From the NCBI GenBank assembly GCA_036873755.1, contig JAVTVY010019455.1:1-64000 (forward strand): a stretch of 64,000 bases of DNA. The letters run 5' to 3'. The DNA is from Hanleya hanleyi. Taxonomy: Eukaryota; Mollusca; Polyplacophora; Lepidopleurida; Hanleyidae. The notes below the pieces were generated by a model. That model worked only from the letters and a program-made list of their open reading frames with translations, was not told the origin of the DNA and searched no databases. Made by a program: the position numbers and the translations under genes. Shown in pieces: positions 57,113 to 64,000 of the stretch (position 1 is the first letter of the stretch; every line of letters starts with the position of its first letter).

Positions 57113-59197
57113 CAGTGTGACTAACGTCACAGGACCTACGAAGTACAGTAGGCATTAGGACTCGAACGCGAACTGAACTCTTGGAAATCCCCACCCCCAG
57201 TTGAAATCCTGCCTATATTAAGATGGGCACCGCCCAAGTCAGAATCGCCGGTGATTTTCATCAAAAATCACCAGAAATTTTCATCAAAAGTAGGTCAGCT
57301 CAGAACTTGTTGGTAACAGTCTCCTAATGCGCCTTCATTTCAAAATAAATAACGATCGCCGATTTAATTTTACAATTTTTTAACTAAAGGAAACAGATTG
57401 AATAATAAAAAGTTCAGTAGATTTCAAGCTTTACGTGTGAAAATACATTTACATCTCTTTAATAGTTTTCAGTGCCCTTGTCCAGGATCAAAACAACTTT
57501 TTGAATCACATTATTTTCCCAACAATACAACGAATTTTTATATATAGTACTATAGTAGAAAGGTAGCATTTATGTAGTTTACGGTAATTCAACTCAAGAC
57601 CAACACCTATATTATATTCCTACGAAGTAGGCTACAGATCGCAAATTGTCCGGTAATGAGTGAGTGAGTCAGTCCATCCGAATCCTTTCGTCGGCAAAAT
57701 AAGGAGAACCATTGACATTAGAACCTTGATTTTTGGCATGAACGTGCATTAGGGCATTGTTACCAGCAAGTTCTGATCTGAAATAATTCTGATTAAAATT
57801 AGATTGATAATTAACACTTCCGCATATTGTTATATATATGTAAGCTGTAGCCTGTAACGTGTATCCTGTTTCACATCCAAATATGTCATCATTGCCAAGA
57901 AAACTGTGGTCCGTTTTGCTCCAGCGTTTTATCGCATTTAATGAGTAGGCCTGTCAGTTACTCTCCGGCTAAAAATACCCTACTGCATATACCCTCAAAA
58001 ATTCAGCGCTGTTTGCACAACGAAGCTGAGGTGGTTTAACGTTTATCATAAAGAAAATCACCGATCAACTGCCATAGAATATAATGTGAAACAAGGAAAT
58101 CGGAATAGTACATTCATCAGATTGCCGATACCCAAAATGTGTTGTCTCATATATATAGATAACAACGTGATGTAGAGACGCTATTTATTCGTCTTTGTAC
58201 CGGCTATGCTCAGGAGAATCACATAGAATCATTATTATCTTGTGCATAGAAGGTGTTGGTCGCGAGTTGAATTACCGTAAACTACATAAATGCTACCTTT
58301 CTATACTATAGTACTATATATAAAAATTTGGTGTATTGTTGGGAAAACAATGTGATTTAAAAAGTTGTTTTGATCCTGGACAAGGGCACTAAAAACCACT
58401 AAAGAGATGTAGATGTATTTTCACACGTAAAGCTTGAAATCTAGTAAACCTATATTATTCAATCTGTTTCCTTTAAAAAAAAATGTAAAATTAAATCGGT
58501 GATCGTTATTTATTTTGGAATGAAGGCGCATTAGGAGACTGTTACCAACAAGTTCTGAGCTGACCTATTTTTGATGGAAATTTCTGGTGATTTTTGATGA
58601 AAATCAGTGGCGATTCTGACTTGGGCGGTGCCCATCTTAATATAGGCAGGATTTCAACTGGGGGTGGGGATTTCCAAGAGTTCAGTTCGCGTTCGAGTCC
58701 TAATGCCTACTGTACTTCGTAGGTCCTGTGACGTTAGTCACACTGCTCATGTTATTTCAATGATATGGTTTAACAATTTAAGTTATGGAAACAGCGCTGA
58801 TTGTTTGAGGGTATATGCAGTAGTTAAGATTAACCTCAGTAATAGGGCCATGTGGCATACAGTGGGACAGGGTATTTTTAGCTGTGGGTAATTTGACCTG
58901 AATTTGAAGGCTCGAGCCTGATGTGGCCAATGTGAAATAGGATAAACGTTAAAGGCTACAGTTCACATATATCTATAACAATATACTGAAGTGTTAATTA
59001 TCAATCTAATTTTAATCAGAATTATTTCAGATCAGAACTTGCTGGTAACAATGCCCTAATGCATGTTCATGCCAAAAATCAAGGTTCTAATGTCAACGGT
59101 TCTCCTTATTTTGCCGACGAAAGGATTTGGATGGACTGACTGACTGACTGACTCATTACCGGACAATTTGCGATCTGTAGCCTACTTCGTAGGAATA
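57113..59197. repeat. 2-kb rearranged foldback element
   Basis: Three pairs of inverted segments: A 57113-57612 with A' 58246-58745, B 57614-57880 with B' 58915-59197, C 57968-58025 with C' 58787-58880. The order is A B C - A' C' B', not a simple mirror. Arms A share long identical stretches, such as CCTATATTAAGATGGGCACC and its complement. Segments A and B also share a TTACCARCAAGTTCTGA word, so they derive from a common module. No transposase. Confidence 0.88.
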
Positions 59198-60094
59198 ATC
59201 CCCATAGATTCTATGATAAATGACTGATTCCATCCGATTCTATAATAAATGTGTTGGACCCATCCATTGTCTTCATGCAGGCGTCACATCCGACAATAAC
59301 CCTATACCGTTACCAGACCCGGGCTATTTGAGGCCTGCCATTCCGGCTTCCTATATATTTTTCTTACTTCTTGAGTTAGGGATCTGAAATTTCCCATAAT
59401 ATATCTTGGGATCAAGCTCTACCAGAAAATGTAACAAAAAAAGCCAGGATAGCCGCTCTGATGAAGTCACACTGCCGTCATATACTAAAATGCATTTGTT
59501 TGCCATGCAGATTTATATATGCTATTTTCTCGGAAAATATACATTAAATGCCTTGCCTTTCCTTACCTTAGGTAAATTAAGAATATTATCTGACGTGAAA
59601 TAAAATTGTTTTTGCACAATTTTATCTACAGCAATGACGTCATCGTGACCTAATTTTCCAGAATTTTTTTGGACCGATTTTCATTTATGCACTTTTTCCC
59701 GCATTAACTACAAAAAAAAAATAGTTAAGTGCTATGAAATAAAATACTCTTTGTCATTTTCAAAGATATTACTTTGCGCTTTACAGCAAATTGTGGACAA
59801 TTTCTTTCTATTATCGAATTAGGATCCACGTAAGTAGTATAGAGAACATCGATCCGGCCTTATTTCACCCGGATGTAATGACGTCACAGGGGAGGATTTG
59901 AGGAGGAACTTGATCACGTGACGATCATGTGATCAAGGCATGTACTGACCTATCTAGGCTATAGTTCCGGCAACCTTTGACCTCAAATTCTTCCGCGGTG
60001 ATGCGGTCTGGTGGTGATGCGGTCGCGGGAGAAAGCTTCCGCGGACAGAAAGTAGTCCCATGGGTTGACTTCCAATGTTAATGTATACGGGGAA
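59198..60094. other. non-coding stretch, nothing recognised
   Basis: No gene. It contains a CAATTTTATTTC-like inverted pair at 59596-59622 and GC-rich inverted words (TTCCGCGG) at 59991-60043. Confidence 0.4.
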
Positions 60095-60993
60095 TACCTA
60101 AATAGACGTTGTGTGACCTAGGTGGGTCCCTAGTGGACCGATTGGGTCGAGTGAGGTATCAAAGTGAAGCATTGGTCAAGGGGTATCTGACTGGACTAGG
60201 GCTCGGGCGTTGTCACAATTCTGCGCATGTGCGGTGGCCAAAGGGTATGAAAATAGACGTTTTGGAGCTAGGGGAGCCACTAATGGTCCAATGGGGTCAT
60301 ATGAGGTATCAATGTGAAGCATTCATGAAGGGGCATCTGACTGGACTAGCGGCTCGGGCGTTGTCACCGTTCTGTGCATGCGCGGTGGACCAAGGGTATG
60401 GAAATAGACGTTTTGGGATCTAGGGGACTCCCTAATGGGCCGATGGAGTCGTATGAGGTATCAATGTGAAGCCTATGTGAGGGGGCATCTGACTGGACTA
60501 GTGGCTCGAGCGTTGTCACCATTCTACGCATGCGCAGACAGGGAATTGTGGGAAAAGGGTATAGAAATAGACGTTTTGGGATCTAGGGGAGCCCCTAATG
60601 GGCCGATGGAGTTGTATGAGGTATCCATGTGAAGCCTATGTGAGGGGGCATCTGATGGGGTGAGTGCGGGGTTGAAATATCGTCACTCTGCGCATGCGCA
60701 GTGGACAAAGGGGTATGGAAATAGACGTGTTGGGAACTAGGTGGGCCACTAATGGTCCGATGGGGTCGAGTGAGGTATCATTGTGAAGCCTAGGTGAGGG
60801 GGCAACCGATGGGATGGATGTGGGGTAGGAATATCGTCATTCTGTGCATGCGCAATGGACAAAGGGTATGGAAATAGACGTGTTGGGATCTAGGGGAGCC
60901 ACTGGTGGGCCGATGGGATCGAGTGAGGTATCAATGTGAAGCCTAGGTGAGGGGGCATCTGATGGGGTGAGTGCGGGGTTGAAATATCGTCAC
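60095..60993. repeat. about 150-bp tandem repeat, six copies, each with a CGCATGCGC palindrome
   Basis: Units begin with GAAATAGACGTTTTGGGATC and contain GGTATCAATGTGAAGC, GAGGGGGCATCTGA and a TGCGCATGCGCAG-like palindrome near the end. Starts near 60100, 60250, 60405, 60565, 60718 and 60868. Copies 4-6 carry GATGGGGTGAGTGCGGGG where copies 1-3 have GACTGGACTAG, so two unit types exist. The palindrome matches the NRF-1 site consensus (knowledge); whether it binds anything is unknown. Small frames here are artefacts. Confidence 0.9.
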
Positions 60994-61039
60994 TAGCGGT
61001 TGTCGTGAATAACAACAAGTTCAACAATGTTCATACAGT

Positions 61040-61045
61040 TTATTA
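61040..61045 (-). terminator. poly(A) signal for the zinc-finger gene
   Basis: AATAAA on the minus strand, about 200 bp after the stop codon of the zinc-finger frame. Confidence 0.5.
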
Positions 61046-61244
61046 TCCCCAATGTTACATCATACCCAGGCTGGGGGAGCCGCCCTGGGTATGTTTAGTA
61101 TGTTCACAGCAAAACAGATTGAAATATCTAACACCATGTTTTATGATTTAACGCACCGTCACATTAGGTACAAGTGTTTACTGAGCTCAAGTCAACGATC
61201 AGCATGTAGACATAGAGACTATGTACGGCATGTTATGGTATTCA

Positions 61245-62189
61245 TCAGTGCACGAGTGACGCATTCAACCGATGGCGGAGGTCGGTCAGCTTGGTAAGGA
61301 AAAACGTAACATTGGTCACCCTCTTCACTGTCCAGTTGGTGTTGGGTCGTTGTTGTTGGGCCCATTCCAAGGGATCCACGGTGTCCAGTTTCTCCAGCAT
61401 CGTCTCTAGTGACCTCCGGTTAATGATGGTAAACGGTTGGTCAAACACATATATGTTACTTCTCGGGTAAAAGTATCGGACTTGGACTGTCTCCTTATGC
61501 TGCAGCACATAACCAAACGCCAGATTAAATTTGAAGGCCGTAGTTTGATCTTTGAAGATGGTTTCCACGTAGCTGCGTAGACGGGTGAGGTTGGTCAGTG
61601 GGAAATTGTAGATATCTTGAATAGGGCGATGACGGTGGAAACAGTGTCGTGTCATGGACCAATGGCGCCGATCGATGTCACTCACTGGATGGTTGTCCTG
61701 TAAGAGATCGCTAGGAACATTTTTGGGCTCGTCCAGAAAATGTTCGATGTTGTCAGGCGTATGACTCGAAACCGTAACGGTGGGGTCCGGCTGGAAATCC
61801 AGGCTCTTCTGAACTGTGGGTATAGGCGGGCTCTCCGTCATCGCATCACCAGTGGCGTTCGTCTCCCCGGGCTTATCTTCACTGGGTCCGACCCTCCTGG
61901 GTGCCTCTTTAGTGGGAAGTTGTCGCTCATACCGTAGAGACGGGACATGAATCAAACGCTGATGCCGTCTTAACTGACTGCGTCGTTTGAAGAGTTGACC
62001 ACAATCCTTACATTGTTCCGTCGCGCCCTCGTGGAATGAGCGTTCGTGGCGCAGTAAATCATCCTCCCGATTAAATGACCGTGCGCAGGTTATACAAGTA
62101 TACCGTGCATCGTTGTGGGTGGAGGCCTCGTGGCGTCGTAAATTATCTAGACGAGTAAACTGCTTCTGGCAAGTTGTGCAAGTGAACAT
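61245..62189 (-). CDS. C2H2 zinc-finger protein with a virus/element-type C-terminal domain
   Basis: 314 codons, no introns. Three C2H2 fingers fill residues 1-80: CTTCQKQFTRLDNLRRHEAST, CITCARSFNREDDLLRHERSF and CKDCGQLFKRRSQLRRHQRLI are each of the CX2CX12HX4H type (first quoted partly). A proline-rich linker (about 90-170) follows, then a domain with YNFPLTNLTRLRSYV, FKFNLAFGYVLQHKE, RYFYPRSNIYVF and QQRPNTNWTVKRVTNVTFFL. I recall the same finger-plus-domain arrangement at the N-terminus of large polymerase-B-like proteins of Maverick-like elements in invertebrates. Here it ends soon after that domain. It probably binds DNA. It is transcribed away from the right-hand cluster and shares the intergenic region 62190-62660 with it. 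Confidence 0.75.
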   Translation of the reverse strand: MFTCTTCQKQFTRLDNLRRHEASTHNDARYTCITCARSFNREDDLLRHERSFHEGATEQCKDCGQLFKRRSQLRRHQRLIHVPSLRYERQLPTKEAPRRVGPSEDKPGETNATGDAMTESPPIPTVQKSLDFQPDPTVTVSSHTPDNIEHFLDEPKNVPSDLLQDNHPVSDIDRRHWSMTRHCFHRHRPIQDIYNFPLTNLTRLRSYVETIFKDQTTAFKFNLAFGYVLQHKETVQVRYFYPRSNIYVFDQPFTIINRRSLETMLEKLDTVDPLEWAQQQRPNTNWTVKRVTNVTFFLTKLTDLRHRLNASLVH

Positions 62190-62234
62190 CTTGGTGGTTG
62201 ACAGAGTGTCTGATGAAACGGCAAGGCCGCTTCG

Positions 62235-62242
62235 CTTTTATA
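62235..62242 (-). promoter_or_regulatory. TATA box of the zinc-finger gene
   Basis: TATAAAAG on the minus strand, about 46 bp before the ATG at 62189, in a GC-rich context. Confidence 0.65.
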
Positions 62243-62307
62243 GCACGCTAGCTGGTGATCTATTTTTAGCACACTCAGTTCAACTATCCCCAAGTCGGGG
62301 GCCGAGC

Positions 62308-62612
62308 CGTGACATCTTCGGTAACCTCCGTGACATCTTCGGTCACCTCCGAGCGCGCGCATGCATACCCCAATGCAGGCGCAGACGTGATGTGTCCGGA
62401 CGATAGACACGGACGTCGCCGAAAAAAACACATACAACACGTCACATACAGTCGCCCCCCTCAAGACACTCATACATACGCGAAAAGATACGGACGTTAC
62501 CGAAAAGATACGGACTTTACCGAAAAGACACGGACGTTACCGAAAAGACACGGACTTTTCCCGAAAAGACACGGACGTACCCGAAAAGACACGGACGTAC
62601 CCGAAAAGACAG
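62308..62612. repeat. short tandem repeats in the divergent intergenic region
   Basis: A CCGTGACATCTTCGGTAACCT pair lies at 62308-62350, cited here in part. Seven copies of a roughly 20-bp unit (ACCGAAAAGACACGGACGT-like) lie at 62475-62612. The units sit between the divergent genes. They may be an origin or regulatory array (inference). Confidence 0.8.
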
Positions 62613-62666
62613 GAAGGTGAACGACATTGTGGAAAACCCCACAGACAGGTTAGTACATGCATTCCT

Positions 62667-62960
62667 ATGATGTTCACAGGTTACGCCCATTCACGAACGG
62701 GTTACCGAGCAGTGGTCCGGTCCATGTTTGCAGATGGCGACGACAACGAGGGGCGACGCCAGATCCTGAACGAGTTCACAGAAGATGTCCTCGACAGAGT
62801 GCACTCGATGGAGAGGTGTGCCATCACTCACCACTACTGGACTATGACAGCCATACTTGATGCTCGGGCTATGTACCACGAGCGATCACGCCGGAACCAG
62901 CGACGGCTGGTTGGCCTCACAATAGTCTGTGCCCTATTGACCCTGGCGCTGTGGTATTGA
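62667..62960 (+). CDS. small protein with C-terminal membrane segment
   Basis: 97 codons from ATG 62667 (the next codon is also near-optimal for a start: MMFTGYAHSRTG). A soluble, charged helical part (DDNEGRRQILNEFTEDVL, HHYWTMTAILDARAMYHERS) is followed by Arg-rich RRNQRR and a single hydrophobic segment LVGLTIVCALLTLALWY that ends the protein. This is a tail-anchored topology, the N-terminus probably facing the cytoplasm or virion interior. Family not recognised. Codon use is GC-rich like the neighbours. The next gene's TATA box is 15 bp after its stop. Confidence 0.65.
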   Translation: MMFTGYAHSRTGYRAVVRSMFADGDDNEGRRQILNEFTEDVLDRVHSMERCAITHHYWTMTAILDARAMYHERSRRNQRRLVGLTIVCALLTLALWY

Positions 62961-62974
62961 CAGTGGGACCTCAC

Positions 62975-62982
62975 TATAAATA
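62975..62982 (+). promoter_or_regulatory. TATA box of the first paralogue
   Basis: TATAAATA, 58 bp before ATG 63033, directly after the stop of the preceding gene. Confidence 0.65.
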
Positions 62983-63032
62983 CGAGGGTCAGACATAGTG
63001 TGTGTCATTCACCGTTCGTCATTGGATCAAGC

Positions 63033-63548
63033 ATGTCACCACTTCTACGAGCCATCCTGCCCCTTACACCCCGGGTGGGGTTACACGTCTATGAAGATGA
63101 AGTCACCCTCGTGGAAGATCGTGGAGATGTTTGCTGGTCGCCCGCTGAGACCGTATCGAATACGGCTACGCTACACCGTGACGGCTGGACCAAAATTAAA
63201 CGGGTGTTGAGTGGCGAGCTCGATGGACACCTCATAAACATAGACAATGCCATCTACGTATACCGTGGACCCTTCTTCCCACGCCTGGGCCGCTACCAAG
63301 ACCCTACGCGAGGCTTCACCCTAGACCCCGATCTGTGGACAGCCTTCGACAAAGTGGTGCCTATCGTGGACCAGCTGTTTACACCGGACGAGCGGTCATC
63401 AGACGAGTTGGAGTGGGCTCGTGCCCTGAGAGAAGCGGCGGCAGAACCCAATGAACAAATGACTAGCCATGAACCAGACGACGATGCTATCAGTCAGCCC
63501 AGTGACATGACCACCCGATCCTATGATCTCACGGGGTTCTCTCTATAA
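63033..63548 (+). CDS. paralogue 1 of a tandem pair, possible PC4-like fold
   Basis: 171 codons from ATG 63033 (MSPLLRAILPLTPRVGLHVY). The core is RDGWTKIKRVLSGELDGHLI, then IYVYRGPFFPRLGRY and GFTLDPDLWTAFDKVVPIVD. The last part resembles the PC4 pattern (strands, a G-F/I-T/S-L turn, then a W-containing helix), but this is only a resemblance. The C-terminus is acidic and Ser/Thr-rich. The stop codon lies inside the TATA box of the next gene. An upstream in-frame GTG at 63000 exists, but ATG 63033 aligns with the start of paralogue 2. Confidence 0.7.
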   Translation: MSPLLRAILPLTPRVGLHVYEDEVTLVEDRGDVCWSPAETVSNTATLHRDGWTKIKRVLSGELDGHLINIDNAIYVYRGPFFPRLGRYQDPTRGFTLDPDLWTAFDKVVPIVDQLFTPDERSSDELEWARALREAAAEPNEQMTSHEPDDDAISQPSDMTTRSYDLTGFSL

Positions 63549-63550
63549 AG
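63544..63550 (+). promoter_or_regulatory. TATA box of the second paralogue, overlapping a stop codon
   Basis: TATAAAG, 41 bp before ATG 63591. It overlaps the TAA of paralogue 1 (63546-63548). Confidence 0.65.
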
Positions 63551-63590
63551 ACGAGAGACAGTCAGATCTGGTACCATTCACGTACTGACC

Positions 63591-64000
63591 ATGACGGAGC
63601 ATATAATACTGGCGTATCTCAGCTTGACCCCCGAGGTCTTCCTGCACGTGTATGTGGATAAGGTCGATATCATGGAGGAGGTGGGAGACATCTGTGATGC
63701 GGACCCTACACAACCGTGCCCGGCTCACATTCGTCTGTCCCGAGAGGGCTGGACCAAATTCAAACAGGTGTTGTCTGGTGAACTGGACGGCGACCTCATC
63801 CACTTGTGTCACGATGTGTACATCCGACGCGGCCCTTTCTTTGCTCAATTGGCTCGGCTAGATGGGGGTACAGTGCATTTTACCCTTCACCCTGATCTAT
63901 GGTCTGCATTGGAAGATGCCATGGTAGATGTGGATCAAGTGTTTATCAAGTGTTTATCAGACGAGTTGGACTGGTCATTTACCATGGACACTGTGGAAGC
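63591..64000 (+). CDS. paralogue 2 of the tandem pair, cut by the window edge
   Basis: Open from ATG 63591 (MTEHIILAYLSLTPEVFLHV) to the end, at least 136 codons. It follows paralogue 1 closely: LTPxVxLHVYxDxV at the start, then REGWTKFKQVLSGELDGDLI, VYIRRGPFFAQL, and HFTLHPDLWSALEDAMVDVD. A 13-bp direct duplication (GTGTTTATCAAGT) at about 63937-63962 encodes a small insert before DELDW. Function unknown; see the neighbour for the PC4-like resemblance. Confidence 0.7.
   Translation, partial: MTEHIILAYLSLTPEVFLHVYVDKVDIMEEVGDICDADPTQPCPAHIRLSREGWTKFKQVLSGELDGDLIHLCHDVYIRRGPFFAQLARLDGGTVHFTLHPDLWSALEDAMVDVDQVFIKCLSDELDWSFTMDTVE

Noticed and set aside
60109..60632. Frames of 65-104 codons in the 150-bp repeats
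   Set aside because: They repeat the same translated unit and shift between copies; artefacts of the array.
61052..61297. 81-codon plus-strand frame opposite the zinc-finger gene end
   Set aside because: It overlaps the 3' end and untranslated region of the minus-strand gene and shows no domain.
62309..62620. 103-codon plus-strand frame with KDTD-like repeats
   Set aside because: It is a translation of the short iterated units in the divergent control region.

Overview
The window looks like intergenic or intronic DNA of a marine invertebrate animal. I infer this from spliced-gene fragments with GT-AG borders, Maverick/Polinton remains, Ty3/gypsy elements including one with the pol order IN-RT-RH, many copies of a Penelope-like reverse transcriptase (RT), several foldback elements and four large tandem arrays. 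A mollusc or other lophotrochozoan is a reasonable guess, but nothing here fixes the species. It is not bacterial: there are no operons with ribosome sites, and almost every long reading frame belongs to a mobile element.

Layout. 1-2160 is a 35-bp satellite. 2150-12300 is a decayed Maverick/Polinton, all on the + strand: a small conserved ORF, chromodomain integrase, PC4-like protein, packaging ATPase, small core-like protein, double-jelly-roll major capsid protein and adenain-like protease. I see no polymerase B. Its ATPase and capsid genes are interrupted by copies of one RT element, and one of those copies is itself split by another copy of the same family. 13790-15466 holds a palindromic element with a further RT copy inside. 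18060-21337 is a broken Gmr1-like Ty3/gypsy element. 21338-39801 is a young Ty3/gypsy element with 1.18-kb LTRs and an open 1429-codon pol. Its 3' LTR was hit by a second young LTR element (30763-39775, minus strand, gag-protease only, TSD CCTT), and that element's gag was hit by a LINE fragment. 39926-42832 is another self-nested pair of RT copies. 43755-44166 looks like a second Maverick ATPase relic.

44.2-59.2 kb is mostly non-coding but carries traces of resident genes on the minus strand. One exon strongly resembles thiopurine S-methyltransferase (TPMT). A 52-bp minisatellite next to it is built from that exon's own 3' splice junction, repeated about 25 times. There is also a candidate first exon beside a 24-bp array, and a candidate two-exon gene start with matching splice phases. 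Long perfect palindromes and a 2-kb rearranged foldback lie in the same region.

61.0-64.0 kb is different: GC-richer, compact and virus-like. It has a three-finger C2H2 protein on the minus strand, then on the plus strand a small protein with a C-terminal membrane segment and two tandem paralogues. The zinc-finger gene and each paralogue have a TATA box about 40-60 bp before the start codon. It runs off the right edge and is the best candidate for an undescribed DNA-virus-like element.

How the parts relate: most genes here are element genes acting on themselves (integration, capsid assembly, reverse transcription). The nesting gives relative ages: the Maverick and Gmr1-like elements are old, the 21.3-39.8 kb element is young, and the gag-protease element is younger still.
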